64,000 nucleotides of DNA from an uncultured Alphaproteobacteria bacterium (GTDB lineage: Bacteria; Pseudomonadota; Alphaproteobacteria; Rhodobacterales; Rhodobacteraceae), in assembly GCA_902578545.1 (NCBI GenBank), contig CACHDI010000003.1, positions 62,001 through 126,000 on the forward strand, given 5' to 3'. The translations under genes were made by a program, and so were the position numbers. Position 1 is the stretch's first letter. Each line of letters begins with the position of its first letter. A model generated the notes under the pieces. That model had not been told where the DNA came from and did no database searches. It saw nothing but the letters and a program-made list of their open reading frames with translations. This document shows, piece by piece, positions 24,161-34,448 of the stretch.

Positions 24161-25645
24161 ATGTTTTTTATAAAAAACAAACAAATATTTTTTTTTGTTT
24201 CAATTTTTTTTATTATCAAAGTTTCTTTGGCGACATATATACCTTTAATAAACGACGAAGCCTACGCAATCGCTGTTTCGAAGCAATTTTCATTATCCTT
24301 TTTTGACCATCCACCTTTAGGTTTCTTATCATCACAAATCTTTCCAAAAATTTTCGGGTTTGAAAATGAAGTGTTATATCGTTTACCCTTTATATTATAT
24401 GGTTTAGCTACATCAATAGTGCTTTATGAAATAGGGAAGACAATACAAAACCATAATGTAGGAATATGGTCAGTAATTATTTATAACTTAGCTCCTTTTT
24501 ATTTTTTTTCGGGTGGTTTTTTTGTAGTACCTGATGGTCCACTTAATTTAGGGATTACCTTAGTAGGTTTATATATAATTAAATTAAATTTTGAAAATAA
24601 TAAAAATGAGACTTTTTATCTCATTTTATTAGGGTTTTCATTAGCTCTTTGTTTTGGGAGTAAATACCAGGGTTTTTTAATTGGTCTCGGTTGTCTACTG
24701 GTTTTAATTATTTCAAAAAAAAGAAACTTTTTTTTTAAAAACCCCTATTTCTATTTATGTCTTCTCATAGCTATAGTCGGGCTCTTACCTACTATTATAT
24801 GGAATCATAATAATGATTGGATCAGCTTCAAGTTTCAAGGTTCAAGACAGGAAAATGAAATTAATCTTTTAAATTTTGTATTTATGTTAATTGGTTTAAT
24901 GATCTACTTACTCCCTCAAACATTGATTATTCCTTTAGTTAATTTATTTCATTTATTTAAAAATCGTTTCAAAGGTTTCAATTATAATACTCAAGAATTT
25001 TATTTAATTCTTTTAGCACTTCCGAATATATTTGTTTTTACAATTATATTTATGACTAGTGATAAAACTTTTCCTCACTGGATAATACCTGGGTGGTTAT
25101 TAATTGTGCCCATTTTTGCCAAACAATTAATTGGAATTATAAATAAAACTAAAAGATATTTTTTCCTAAGCAGTGCAATATTAATTTGGGGATTATTAGG
25201 TATTTTGATGATACACTCTCAAACAGGTATCCTTACTATTTTAAAAAATCCTCTTCCTAAGTGGGATAACACATTAGAGTTAATAAATTGGAAACCTCTC
25301 AAAGAACCCCTCCAAAAGATTATTGAAAGCAAAAATGACTTTGGAAAAGTAAAACTAGCTGCCTTTACTTGGACAGAAGCAGGTCAAATTTCAACTCTGA
25401 TGGATAATAAATTTGATATAGTCGTTGTTGAAGGCAAAGAACACCATTTTCAATTTTTAAGAAAGTCTGAAAAGATAGAGCCAACTATATTAATAAAATT
25501 AACTCTTGGAAAAAATCCTGATATTATATCTATGTTAAATAGATTAAAAGTCTTTTATAATGATGCGCAACATATCCAAAATGTTTCGATCAAAAGGGGC
25601 AGTAAAGAATATGCTACGGCTTCTTTATTTCTAATCAAGCAATAA
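24161..25645 (+). CDS. PMT/ArnT-type glycosyltransferase (GT39/GT83-like)
   Basis: 494 residues, highly hydrophobic, with about 11-12 membrane segments. The first periplasmic loop has the hallmark acidic motif (LINDEAYAIAVSKQFSLSFFDHPPLGF), equivalent to the catalytic Asp/Glu loop of ArnT and protein mannosyltransferases, followed by RLPFILYG. The C-terminal 110 residues form a soluble periplasmic domain. It would transfer a sugar from undecaprenyl phosphate to an acceptor at the periplasmic face. It is probably co-transcribed with the GT2-GtrA gene just upstream. The acceptor cannot be read from the sequence; lipid A or the neighbouring Thr-rich surface protein are both possible. Confidence 0.85.
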   Translation: MFFIKNKQIFFFVSIFFIIKVSLATYIPLINDEAYAIAVSKQFSLSFFDHPPLGFLSSQIFPKIFGFENEVLYRLPFILYGLATSIVLYEIGKTIQNHNVGIWSVIIYNLAPFYFFSGGFFVVPDGPLNLGITLVGLYIIKLNFENNKNETFYLILLGFSLALCFGSKYQGFLIGLGCLLVLIISKKRNFFFKNPYFYLCLLIAIVGLLPTIIWNHNNDWISFKFQGSRQENEINLLNFVFMLIGLMIYLLPQTLIIPLVNLFHLFKNRFKGFNYNTQEFYLILLALPNIFVFTIIFMTSDKTFPHWIIPGWLLIVPIFAKQLIGIINKTKRYFFLSSAILIWGLLGILMIHSQTGILTILKNPLPKWDNTLELINWKPLKEPLQKIIESKNDFGKVKLAAFTWTEAGQISTLMDNKFDIVVVEGKEHHFQFLRKSEKIEPTILIKLTLGKNPDIISMLNRLKVFYNDAQHIQNVSIKRGSKEYATASLFLIKQ

Positions 25646-25672
25646 AAAAGGGGAGACAAGCTCCCCTTAATT
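25644..25672. terminator. Bidirectional terminator between the glycosyltransferase and the porin
   Basis: An 8-bp stem (AAGGGGAG 25648-25655 / CTCCCCTT 25661-25668) with a 5-nt loop lies between the convergent genes. The A-run at 25644-25649 gives a U-tract for minus-strand transcripts. The plus-strand tail (TTAATTATTTTG) is weaker. Confidence 0.8.
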
Positions 25673-25692
25673 ATTTTGAATAAAATTCTAAG

Positions 25693-26802
25693 TTAGAACT
25701 TAAATGCCATCTTTACTTGAGTGCCATTATCGAAGTTATCTTCGTCTGGATCATTCGAGTAAGAAGCTGAAATTGTCGTTCCATTTGTACCAGGTACAGC
25801 ATATGTTACCCCAGCTTCAATTGTAGCATCTGCTGCATCAGTTGTAGCAGGATCAGATGAATCATAGTCAATTACAAGAGTAACAGGACCCATTGGGCCT
25901 GAGATTTTGAATTGGTTATCTTCATCACTGTCAGTTCCAGCAGATACTGCAAAACCAGCAACTGTTGTTGATATAGAAGCACCCCAGTTGTTAGTACCGT
26001 CTGTAGTTGTTGAATTTACTGATAAATTCATACCCCCAAGAGGCATATCAACTTGTACACCTTGCTCCTGGACATTCTTCTTTTTGGTATCATTATAAAT
26101 AGATGCGGCAGCAACTTTAACAGTAGCACCCATCAAAGATGTCGATACAGATACACCAGCGTCCTTATGCATTCCACCAGCTGTGATAGAAAGCCCACCT
26201 ACTGTACCTTTAAGACCAATTGATGTCTTATTCTTAGCAGCGGTTGTACTCATGTCTTTTTCACCAGAAGCAGCAACAGTCCACCCACCAAAGTTTGGAA
26301 GTGATACATACCAGTCAGAAGTATCTTCGTCAGTACCAATGCCTGTCATATGGTCAATATCGGAATAAAGGTCAGAAGCATCGGCACCAGCGCCAGCTCC
26401 GCCACGTGCATCGTCAGTACCAACAGATACATTGAACATAGGAGTGGTAACAGTAACAGTAGCTGTTGAAAGACCCTTAGAATCTGTAACGCCATTACCA
26501 GTTCTAGCACCACCTTCTAGGCCATAACTGATAGTAGCAGAATATGCACCTGGGCTTGTCATTGTAACATCTAAATCAACGTCAGATGCAACAACACCGT
26601 CAGCTTTATTCTTTACACCATTAGTTGTTTTAACTAAAGGAACATTGTATTTAATATTAGCATCACCAGTCCAGACGATTGTTGCAGCGCTGTGTGTGTG
26701 ATGAGTTGAACTCGCAGAGTTTACTGGAGTATCAATACTTGATGCAAATGCTGCGCTGTTAAGAGCAACAAGTGCTGTAGTAGTCAAGAGAGCTTTTTTC
26801 AT
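25693..26802 (-). CDS. Outer-membrane porin
   Basis: 369 residues with a classic signal peptide (MKKALLTTTALVALNSAAFAS, cleavage near residue 20). The mature protein is Gly/Thr/Asp-rich and made of alternating beta strands (ATISYGLEGGARTGN, WTVAASGEKDMS, LSITAGGMHKDAG, FAVSAGTDSDEDNQFKISGP), ending in phenylalanine (KMAFKF) as BAM substrates do. This matches alphaproteobacterial porins of the Rhodobacter type, a 16-stranded trimeric channel for small solutes. The GAGG ribosome site is 8 bases before ATG. A good sigma-70 promoter lies upstream, and the GC-rich codon choice compared with neighbours fits strong expression. Confidence 0.85.
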   Translation of the reverse strand: MKKALLTTTALVALNSAAFASSIDTPVNSASSTHHTHSAATIVWTGDANIKYNVPLVKTTNGVKNKADGVVASDVDLDVTMTSPGAYSATISYGLEGGARTGNGVTDSKGLSTATVTVTTPMFNVSVGTDDARGGAGAGADASDLYSDIDHMTGIGTDEDTSDWYVSLPNFGGWTVAASGEKDMSTTAAKNKTSIGLKGTVGGLSITAGGMHKDAGVSVSTSLMGATVKVAAASIYNDTKKKNVQEQGVQVDMPLGGMNLSVNSTTTDGTNNWGASISTTVAGFAVSAGTDSDEDNQFKISGPMGPVTLVIDYDSSDPATTDAADATIEAGVTYAVPGTNGTTISASYSNDPDEDNFDNGTQVKMAFKF

Positions 26803-27188
26803 TTTCTTGCCTCAGTAGTTTCATTTCAAAGTACCTCAATCGCACAGATTACGATCGGATGTGTCCGTTATCTAATTTCACTGGCTTTTGGTCAAGTGTC
26901 TTAATGATTAAAAGTACTTGTTTTTTTTTTTGGTGCAAAGATGCCACAGTGAAATGACCTAATTTAAGCTTGGACCCCCTATTTTTGACTTTTTGTCGCA
27001 TAATTTACGTTAGATCCTGCTAAATTTACTCAAACATTTGAATTAAAAAATTTTACAAAAAAATTTAAATTTAACTTAATTTAACTTAATGAATTATAAC
27101 AAATTGATAAATGCAATATTGATTGTCAAAAGTCTCTTAATAAAGATATAAGTAAAATCATAATGTACTGAAGAGAAAGTAACTAATT
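26803..27188. other. 386-bp divergent intergenic region, porin / leuS
   Basis: The left third carries the porin promoter and leader. The middle has a T12 tract (26922-26933) and a mixed-sequence stretch up to about 27020. The right part is a low-complexity TTAA-rich tract, including the perfect 10-bp tandem repeat ttaacttaat twice at 27071-27090. I see no RNA gene, attenuator or T-box; a leucine leader peptide is not evident before leuS. Confidence 0.5.
26867..26895 (-). promoter_or_regulatory. Candidate sigma-70 promoter of the porin gene
   Basis: The minus strand reads TTGACC (26895-26890), a 17-bp spacer, then GATAAC (26872-26867). The -35 matches five of six consensus bases and the -10 matches four. 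A leader of about 60 nt precedes the start codon. Confidence 0.5.
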
Positions 27189-29780
27189 ATGGATCGATAT
27201 AATTTCAAAAAAACAGAAAGTAAATGGCAAAAAGAATGGGTTAAAAATGACCTTTACAAGTCTGAAATAGATCGATCTAAGCCAAAATATTATGTACTCG
27301 AAATGTTTCCATATCCATCTGGAAGAATTCATATGGGACACGTAAGAAATTACACGATGGGGGACGTTGTAGCACGATACATGAAAGCAAGAGGATATAA
27401 TATTTTGCATCCAATGGGGTGGGATGCTTTTGGAATGCCCGCAGAAAACGCAGCAATGGAAAATAATATTCATCCTGGAGATTGGACTTATCAAAATATA
27501 GAAGATATGAGAAATCAATTAAAGCCTCTTGGTCTATCGATTGATTGGTCTCGAGAATTTGCTACTTGTGACCCTGAATATTACGGTCTTCAACAAGAAA
27601 TGTTTCTAGATATGCTGAATGCTGGGCTTGCTTACAGAAAAAGTGCAACGGTAAATTGGGACCCTGTTGATCAAACAGTCCTAGCAAATGAACAAGTGGA
27701 AAATGGTTTAGGATGGCGATCTGGAGCAGTTGTTGAAAGAAAGGAACTTACTCAGTGGTTTTTTAAAATATCAAAATATTCAGAGGAGCTCTTAACTTCT
27801 CTTGAAGAAATGCCTAAGTGGCCTGAGAAAGTTCGCACTATGCAAAAAAACTGGATTGGTAAATCCACGGGATTAGAAATTGATTTTAAACTGCAAAATT
27901 ACCCTGGAAAATTTAATAAGTTAAAAGTCTATACGACAAGGCACGATACTTTATTTGGAATGAGCTTTGCAGCAATTTCAGCCGATCACCCTTTAGCTTT
28001 AGAATTAGCAAAAAACGATCCTAAAATCACGAAATTTATAAAAAAATGCCGAGAAACTTCTACTAATGAAGAAGCCTTAGAAAAAGCAGAGAAAATTGGA
28101 TATAAAACAAAAATAAATGTAATCAATCCGTTAAATGAAAAGGTGGCTTACCCTCTATTTATAGCCAACTTTGTTCTCATGGACTATGGCACTGGAGCTA
28201 TTTTTGGATGCCCAGCTCATGATCAAAGGGATTTGGACTTCGCTAATAAATATAATCTAGACGTATATCCAGTAGTTTGTCCTTCAGATATAGAAGTAAA
28301 TAATTTTAAAATTGAAGAAGAAGCCTACACCGGACCAGGAAATTTAGTCAATTCAGATTTTTTAGATGGTTTATCAATTGAAGAGGCAAAAAAAACCGTT
28401 TCAACTAGATTAAGAAAATTAGGTGTTGGTACTGAAAAAACAAATTATCGCTTGAGAGATTGGGGTATTTCAAGACAGCGATATTGGGGATGTCCTATTC
28501 CAATTATACATTGTGAAAAATGTGGAATAGTACCTGAAAAAAAGGATAATCTTCCTGTCAAATTACCCAAAAATATTGCTTTCGATTTACCAGGCAACCC
28601 CCTAAATAGACACGATGAATGGCTATTTGTTAAATGTCCAAATTGTAATGAAAAAGCGAAAAGAGAAACAGATACAATGGATACTTTTGTGGATAGCTCC
28701 TGGTATTTTGCTAGATTTACCTCTCCCAGATCAAAAAGCCCTACTGATAAGGATTCCGTAGATTATTGGATGAATGTCGATCAATATATTGGTGGAGTAG
28801 AGCATGCAATTTTACATCTGCTTTATTCCAGGTTTTTTTGTAGAGCCATGTTTGAAACTGGTCATTTACCAATTGAAGCAAAAGAACCATTTTCTTCTTT
28901 GTTTACTCAAGGAATGGTCTGTCATGAAACCTACAGAAACCAAAATGGAAAGTGGTTGTCTCCTAATGAGGTTAGAGAAGAAAAAAAAGAAAATAATAAA
29001 AGAATATTAAAATGTACAAAAACAGGAATGAATATTGACATTGGTCCATCCATAAAGATGTCAAAATCTAAAAAAAATGTAGTTGATCCAGAAGACATTA
29101 TAGAGCAATTTGGAGCAGATACTGCCCGATGGTTTATGATGTCAGATAGCCCACCAGAAAGAGACGTCGAGTGGACAAATGCTGGAGTTGAAGCAGCTTG
29201 GCGTCATTTACAAAAAGTTTGGCGTATAGCTTATAAAATATATGATGAGGGAAATGAAATAAGAGACAAAAAAAATTTCACATTAAAATTTACAGAAAAT
29301 AAAGAAGATAATGACCTAATAAGTGCATCTCAAAATTCAATAAATAACGTCACTAATTGCCTAAATAACTTCTCATTTAACAAAGCAGTTGCACATATGT
29401 ATGAATTAACAAATTTTATATCCAATTCAAATGCAACATATAGAGTAAAAGAATATTCAATAAAAACTTTAGCGTTGCTTATGCAACCCATAACACCTCA
29501 TTTATCTCAAGAAATTTGGAGCTTATTTGTATCAAAATCTTTTCTTTATAATGAAAAATGGCCAATTGTTATTAAAGAATTTATACAAAAACAGGAAATG
29601 ACGTACCCCATTCAAATCAATGGAAAAAGACGGGCTGAGATTTCTGTTTTGAAAAATATTTCAAATATTGAATTGGAAAGGAAAGTGCTAACACACTCAA
29701 CAGTTATCAAATACCTAGATGGCTCTAAACCTAAAAAAGTTATAATTGTGACGGGCAAAATTATTAATGTTGTTCTATAA
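27189..29780 (+). CDS. leuS: Leucyl-tRNA synthetase
   Basis: 863 residues, full length for a bacterial class I LeuRS. The HIGH motif appears as [15 protein letters not shown] (about residues 37-51) and KMSKS as [17 protein letters not shown] (about 617-633). The CP1 editing domain is present ([34 protein letters not shown]), as is a zinc-like knuckle ([18 protein letters not shown]). It charges tRNA-Leu in the cytoplasm. Its last 14 bases overlap lptE, which is followed by holA; leuS-lptE-holA is a common proteobacterial order. Confidence 0.98.
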   Translation: MDRYNFKKTESKWQKEWVKNDLYKSEIDRSKPKYYVLEMFPYPSGRIHMGHVRNYTMGDVVARYMKARGYNILHPMGWDAFGMPAENAAMENNIHPGDWTYQNIEDMRNQLKPLGLSIDWSREFATCDPEYYGLQQEMFLDMLNAGLAYRKSATVNWDPVDQTVLANEQVENGLGWRSGAVVERKELTQWFFKISKYSEELLTSLEEMPKWPEKVRTMQKNWIGKSTGLEIDFKLQNYPGKFNKLKVYTTRHDTLFGMSFAAISADHPLALELAKNDPKITKFIKKCRETSTNEEALEKAEKIGYKTKINVINPLNEKVAYPLFIANFVLMDYGTGAIFGCPAHDQRDLDFANKYNLDVYPVVCPSDIEVNNFKIEEEAYTGPGNLVNSDFLDGLSIEEAKKTVSTRLRKLGVGTEKTNYRLRDWGISRQRYWGCPIPIIHCEKCGIVPEKKDNLPVKLPKNIAFDLPGNPLNRHDEWLFVKCPNCNEKAKRETDTMDTFVDSSWYFARFTSPRSKSPTDKDSVDYWMNVDQYIGGVEHAILHLLYSRFFCRAMFETGHLPIEAKEPFSSLFTQGMVCHETYRNQNGKWLSPNEVREEKKENNKRILKCTKTGMNIDIGPSIKMSKSKKNVVDPEDIIEQFGADTARWFMMSDSPPERDVEWTNAGVEAAWRHLQKVWRIAYKIYDEGNEIRDKKNFTLKFTENKEDNDLISASQNSINNVTNCLNNFSFNKAVAHMYELTNFISNSNATYRVKEYSIKTLALLMQPITPHLSQEIWSLFVSKSFLYNEKWPIVIKEFIQKQEMTYPIQINGKRRAEISVLKNISNIELERKVLTHSTVIKYLDGSKPKKVIIVTGKIINVVL

Positions 29781-30273
29781 AAGAATTAAACTAATAGCTG
29801 GTTTTTCATTTTTTTTACTTTTTGGATGTGGTTACAGCCCATTAATTGATATGAATCAAACCAATTCTTTTATGTTAGATAAAGGCCAATTCATAATATT
29901 ATCTCCTAAAAATGATATTGATTTTTATGTAAGAGAAAAGCTTTTATCAGATTTTGGTTTTCCTAAAAACCCAAAATATAGAATTGAATTAGAAAATAAA
30001 TTAGTCAGAAAAAAAAGTATTGTTACTGAAAAAAATGACATCATAAGGTATAATTTAATATTAACTTCTCATTTTAAACTTAAGGAAATCAGAACTAATA
30101 ATGTAGTTTTATTGAAAAAGTTTAATTCTGAAACATCCTTTTCAGCATCAATAAACATAACAGGCTTCAAAACTGAAGTGGCTAAAGACAATGCAGAAAA
30201 AAGGTTAGCCTATGATTTAGCTGAGGAAATTAGGAAAGAAATACTTGTTTTCCAAAAAGGTTTAATAAATTGA
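29767..30273 (+). CDS. lptE: LPS-assembly lipoprotein LptE
   Basis: 168 residues. The N-terminal signal ends in a lipobox (LFGC, Cys21) followed by GYSPL, the usual start of mature LptE. A short alternating strand/helix fold follows ([31 protein letters not shown]). LptE plugs the LptD barrel and helps insert LPS in the outer membrane. It overlaps leuS by 14 bp and holA by 4 bp (TTGA), so translation is probably coupled. The assignment rests more on gene order and lipobox than on sequence, because LptE diverges fast. Confidence 0.8.
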   Translation: MLFYKRIKLIAGFSFFLLFGCGYSPLIDMNQTNSFMLDKGQFIILSPKNDIDFYVREKLLSDFGFPKNPKYRIELENKLVRKKSIVTEKNDIIRYNLILTSHFKLKEIRTNNVVLLKKFNSETSFSASINITGFKTEVAKDNAEKRLAYDLAEEIRKEILVFQKGLIN

Positions 30274-31289
30274 TTATTAAGGACTATAACTTTCAACAAT
30301 TTTTGGAAAATATCCCCACTGAAAAAAAAATTTTTCTACTACATGGATCATTAATATCAAAGATTTGGTACTACAGAAAACTTTTGGAATTAAAATTAGT
30401 AGGACCTAAAGCACTTCAACAGATGAAATTAGTTTTGGTCGATAAGAGCACCATACAAAAAGATAAAGATAATCTCTTAAATGAAATAAAAACTAGATCT
30501 TTTTTTGGTGATAAAAAAGTGGTTGTGGTTAATGACATTAGTGATAAGGATATAGGCCTTATAAAAGGAATATTAGATGATTATGATATTGAAGATCACT
30601 ATCTAATATTGACTAGTGGCTATTTAAATCAAAACTCAAAAATTAGAAAATTAATAGAAGGAGATATTAAATCATGTGCCATTGGTTTTTATCCTTCAGA
30701 ATTTAGCGAAAGAGATGTTGAAAACCAGCTTAAATCATTTAAAATAAGCGTAAATGACAAATTAGTAATAAAAAAATTAAGAGATTTATCATCAGTCTAT
30801 GATTTTCTAGAATTTAAACAAGAATTGAAAAAACTCTTTTTATTAAAATCCTTCGACAAAAAACCTTTATCTCAAGAAGAAGTAGAAAGTGTTTTTTCTA
30901 AAGAGGTAAGTAATAATGAAAGAAAACTTTTTGACTTTTTATTAGAAAAAAAGGAAGAGTTGATTGTTGACTTTTTTTCAAATTATCCTGGTGAAATAAA
31001 AAATCCTAATAGTTTTTTTGTGAGCGCAAATGACCAATTTAACGTTCTATATAGAATGAAAAATACTGATGACAAGTCTTTTTCTTTTTTAAAAAAAGTT
31101 TGGCCACCAGTACAGGGAAAAAACAGAGAAAAATTTTTAAACATTATGAAATATTGGACTAAATCTAGTATTGAAGATGCTTTATTAATTTTAAAAAAAG
31201 CAGAGCTTAGAACTAGAAAAAATTCTAAGTTATCTAACAAAAAAGTTATTTCATTTGCTTTTTTAGAGATTTGTTTATTGAATAAATAA
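30270..31289 (+). CDS. holA: DNA polymerase III delta subunit
   Basis: 339 residues starting at TTG inside the stop of lptE (TTGA overlap). The N-terminus (KKIFLLHGSLISKIWYYRKLLE) matches the HolA nucleotide-binding-like fold without a functional Walker A. SFFGDKKVVVVNDIS and HYLILTSGYLNQNSKIRKL follow, then the helical collar domain. Delta opens the beta clamp within the clamp loader. The neighbour lptE and the length support it. The protein is Lys-rich, as usual in this AT-rich genome. Confidence 0.88.
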   Translation: MIIKDYNFQQFLENIPTEKKIFLLHGSLISKIWYYRKLLELKLVGPKALQQMKLVLVDKSTIQKDKDNLLNEIKTRSFFGDKKVVVVNDISDKDIGLIKGILDDYDIEDHYLILTSGYLNQNSKIRKLIEGDIKSCAIGFYPSEFSERDVENQLKSFKISVNDKLVIKKLRDLSSVYDFLEFKQELKKLFLLKSFDKKPLSQEEVESVFSKEVSNNERKLFDFLLEKKEELIVDFFSNYPGEIKNPNSFFVSANDQFNVLYRMKNTDDKSFSFLKKVWPPVQGKNREKFLNIMKYWTKSSIEDALLILKKAELRTRKNSKLSNKKVISFAFLEICLLNK

Positions 31290-31333
31290 GTAAAGTATCA
31301 ATATATAGATCAAGTCACTAAGGATATAGATAT

Positions 31334-32686
31334 ATGAGTAAACAACTTTTTAATTTGGCTGATAAAGTAATAGAATTTACCAGAAAATTTGGTGATGTCC
31401 AATCCGAAGTGGTCATAAAAAAGAATGAAGACATAACAGCCGATGCCAGAAAGGAAAATATCGATTTTTCTGAAGTTTCTCACAGTACGTCTATTTCATT
31501 AAGAGTAATCTATAATAATAAGTCAGCATTAGTTTCAACATCCAGTACTAGTGAAAGTAATTTAAAAAAGCTGGCATCAAAAGCTTTAGATATAGCAAAA
31601 GATTCTTTAGAAAATCCTTATGACATCATAGCTCAAAAATTTGAATTTGCAGATAGTTCTGAAATTAAAAATTTAGAAATCTTTGATAATAAAACAGATG
31701 AATTAAAAAATATTTCATTTTTTGAAGAATTAGCTATTGCAGCGGATAAGGCATCGTTAAATGATTCTAAAATCACAAATACAGACGGTAGTTCTGCAGG
31801 ACGTTCAGATAGTGAATACATTCTTTGCACTTCTAATGGATTTCAAGACGGATACAAAAAATCTTCTTTTTATATTTCCTCATCTGCTATTGCAGCTGAA
31901 AATAAAAAGATGGAAAGAGAATTTGCTTTTGAACAAAGAACATATTTAGAAGATCTACCAAATGCCTCAGAAATTGGGGAACTTGCCGCTGAAAGAGCCA
32001 TAAATATGATAGGAGCTACTAAACCAACTACTGGTAATTATCCTGTAATTTTTAATGAGAGAATTTCATCTTCAATAGTTGGTCACATATTGAGCGCAAT
32101 AAATGGAGAAACAATAATTAGAGGTTCTAGTTGGTTACTCAAAAGTTTGAATAAAAATATAATCCCAGAAAAATATAGTTTAATTGAGGACCCACATATA
32201 TTGAGATTATCTGGATCTAGACCATTTGATGCTGAAGGCTTAAAAACCAAAAGAAATAAATTTATTGATAATGGTGTATTAAAAAGCTGGGTTATGGATT
32301 TGAAAACAAGTAGTCAATTAGGCTTAAAATCAACTGCAAACGCAATCAGATCAAATTCATCTCTACCATATCCAGGTGTAGGAAACATAGAGTTGGTAGG
32401 TGGAGATTTATCTCTTGATGACTTATTAGTTATGGCTGGTGAAGGCCTTATGGTTTGTTCAATGATTGGCTCTTCAATAAACCAAAATAATGGAGACTAT
32501 TCGAGAGGGGCATCAGGTTTCTGGTTTAAAGACGGTAAAATATCTCATCCAGTGAATGAATGTACGATTGCAGGAAATCTTGCTCAAATGATAAAAAGTA
32601 TGACAATAGCAAATGATAGTAAATCGCATTTATCTAGGCGTGTGCCAAGCATTTTAATAAAAGATATGACTATTGCAGGTAATTGA
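31334..32686 (+). CDS. pmbA: PmbA/TldE family metallopeptidase subunit
   Basis: 450 residues across the U62 peptidase family. N-terminal AxxRxxxIDFSEVSHSTSISLRVIYNNKSALVSTS, central ITNTDGSSAGRSDSEYILCTSNGF, and C-terminal NGDYSRGASGFWFKDGKISHPVNECTIAGNL are the typical PmbA blocks. PmbA (TldE) pairs with TldD as a zinc protease that degrades unfolded peptides and matures some modified peptides. TldD carries the metal site and is not in this window. lpxK follows 18 bases later, an order seen in several alphaproteobacteria, usually with waaA in between. Confidence 0.93.
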   Translation: MSKQLFNLADKVIEFTRKFGDVQSEVVIKKNEDITADARKENIDFSEVSHSTSISLRVIYNNKSALVSTSSTSESNLKKLASKALDIAKDSLENPYDIIAQKFEFADSSEIKNLEIFDNKTDELKNISFFEELAIAADKASLNDSKITNTDGSSAGRSDSEYILCTSNGFQDGYKKSSFYISSSAIAAENKKMEREFAFEQRTYLEDLPNASEIGELAAERAINMIGATKPTTGNYPVIFNERISSSIVGHILSAINGETIIRGSSWLLKSLNKNIIPEKYSLIEDPHILRLSGSRPFDAEGLKTKRNKFIDNGVLKSWVMDLKTSSQLGLKSTANAIRSNSSLPYPGVGNIELVGGDLSLDDLLVMAGEGLMVCSMIGSSINQNNGDYSRGASGFWFKDGKISHPVNECTIAGNLAQMIKSMTIANDSKSHLSRRVPSILIKDMTIAGN

Positions 32687-32704
32687 ATAATAAAAGAGTT
32701 TTTT

Positions 32705-33703
32705 TTGCATTTAAAAACACCCAAATTTTGGTTTAATAATAATCACAAAATTAGTCCCCTTTTATATACTCTTAAACCTTTGAGTAAATTGTGGGAGTTA
32801 GTCCTAAGATTTAGATTAAAAAACGGCTTATGGGAAAAAATGCCCATTCCTGTCATTTGTGTTGGAAATCTTACCATAGGAGGTTCTGGAAAAACCCCAG
32901 TTACGTTGTCTCTCCAAAAATTACTTGAAGATATGGGTATTAAAGCATGTATTGTAAGCCGTGGTTATAGAGGCAAAATCCAACGGCCTCATTATGTAAC
33001 AAAAAATGATACTTTTGACAAAGTCGGTGATGAACCGTTAATGCTCTCAAAAAAAGGAGCAATAATTGTTTCAAAAAACAAAAAAGAAGGAATAATTAAA
33101 GCATATAATGACGGATACGACATAGTAATCTTAGATGACGGTTTTCAAAATTCAAGAATAAAAAAAGATTTATCATTAGTAGTTGTAGATTCCCAAATTT
33201 TATTTGGAAATGAACTTATATTCCCCTTAGGACCACTTAGAGAACCTATTCAAAGTGGATTATCAAGAGCTGACGCAATAGTTCTGATAGATTATAATCC
33301 TAGTATTATAGATAGCAAAATAAACAAATTAAAAAAAGATTATAAAGTTCAGTTTTTAGATGGTTTGGTAAATGAAAAAAAAGTTAGTAAATATAGCTCA
33401 AATAAAAAAGTACTTGCTTTTTCAGGTATAGCGTTTCCAGAAAAATTCCATAATTCTCTTAAAAGACTTAAGTACACTATTATTAAAACTAAAGTTTTTC
33501 CTGACCACTATCCCTTTACTAGTAAAGATATATTAAAACTAAAAAAAACTGCTAAAAGTAAAAATTTAAGACTAATAACTACAGAAAAAGATATGGTAAG
33601 AATTCCAAAAATATTCCATGAATTTATTGATCAAATAAAAATTGAATTTAAATTTAAAAATCCAGAGAAAATTAAAGAACTTATAAGAAAAAAATTAAGT
33701 TAA
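32705..33703 (+). CDS. lpxK: Tetraacyldisaccharide 4'-kinase
   Basis: 332 residues starting at TTG. It begins with the family's PKFWF pattern and an amphipathic N-terminal helix that binds the inner membrane. VGNLTIGGSGKTP (Walker A at 59-64) and VILDDGFQNSRIKKDLSLVVVD (catalytic Asp region) follow, then FPLGPLREP and TTEKDMVR. It phosphorylates the 4' position of the lipid A disaccharide. With lptE and the LPS-related genes nearby it shows that this organism makes lipid A. waaA (Kdo transferase), usually just upstream, is absent here. Confidence 0.95.
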   Translation: MHLKTPKFWFNNNHKISPLLYTLKPLSKLWELVLRFRLKNGLWEKMPIPVICVGNLTIGGSGKTPVTLSLQKLLEDMGIKACIVSRGYRGKIQRPHYVTKNDTFDKVGDEPLMLSKKGAIIVSKNKKEGIIKAYNDGYDIVILDDGFQNSRIKKDLSLVVVDSQILFGNELIFPLGPLREPIQSGLSRADAIVLIDYNPSIIDSKINKLKKDYKVQFLDGLVNEKKVSKYSSNKKVLAFSGIAFPEKFHNSLKRLKYTIIKTKVFPDHYPFTSKDILKLKKTAKSKNLRLITTEKDMVRIPKIFHEFIDQIKIEFKFKNPEKIKELIRKKLS

Positions 33704-33717
33704 ATTTCTTTAATTTA

Positions 33718-34353
33718 TTATTTCTCCAAATTATCATCAATTATATTTTTTAGTTCTTCATAGGACATATTTTGAACTAACTGCCCATTAATTATAAAGC
33801 TTGGTGTACTTGAAATAGAATCTTTAGTTGCATTTTTTTTAAAAATTTCAATCAAATTTTCAGCTAATTTTCCATTCTCCATACAATCTCTAGATTTTTT
33901 ATCTGTTAATCCAGATTGTCTACCAATGGATAATAGTCCTTTAATTATGTCATCACGATTGCCACTTGCCCAATCTTTTTGTTTTTTATAAATTAAATCC
34001 ACCATTGGAAAATATTTTTTATAACCTTGACACCTTGCCAGCAAACCCGCCCAAAGACCTGGACCATCAAAATAGACCTCACGATATTCTAATAAAACTT
34101 TTCCATTTTTTATATAATCTTGTTTTAATTTAGGTAAAATTTCATTGTGAAAAGTTGCGCAATGTGGACAAGTAAATGAAGCATACTCTATTATGGTTAC
34201 TGGAGCTTCTAAATTACCAATGTACATAGGTTGTAATTCAATACTCATTTCAACTTTACTATTATCCTCAGAAAAAGAGAAAAAAGGATTAAAAATAAAT
34301 ATTATGAGATAAATTGGTGTAAAAATTATTCTTTTGAACATGATAATAAACAT
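33718..34353 (-). CDS. DsbA-like thiol-disulfide oxidoreductase
   Basis: 211 residues. A hydrophobic N-terminal signal or anchor (about residues 9-27) is followed by the thioredoxin-fold DsbA type: APVTIIEYASFTCPHCATF (CPHC at 62-65), a helical insert, and the cis-Pro loop STPSFIINGQ. It oxidises or isomerises disulfides in periplasmic proteins. It lies about 95 bp downstream of a DUF721 gene on the same strand, an arrangement conserved in alphaproteobacteria beside mutY. Starts at 34353 and 34341 are both possible; neither has a clear ribosome site. Confidence 0.88.
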   Translation of the reverse strand: MFIIMFKRIIFTPIYLIIFIFNPFFSFSEDNSKVEMSIELQPMYIGNLEAPVTIIEYASFTCPHCATFHNEILPKLKQDYIKNGKVLLEYREVYFDGPGLWAGLLARCQGYKKYFPMVDLIYKKQKDWASGNRDDIIKGLLSIGRQSGLTDKKSRDCMENGKLAENLIEIFKKNATKDSISSTPSFIINGQLVQNMSYEELKNIIDDNLEK

Positions 34354-34448
34354 TTTATTAATTAGAATATCTATATAGTAAATAAAATTATTTTATAAAG
34401 ACATAAAATAACAACATCCAAATGAAGGGTTTAAAAAAAATTAGGCAC

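Noticed and set aside
27065-27079. TTAA-N7-TTAA resembling a CtrA site upstream of leuS
   Set aside because: It lies in a low-complexity TTAA-rich tract where such spacing arises readily, and a cell-cycle role for leuS is not expected.
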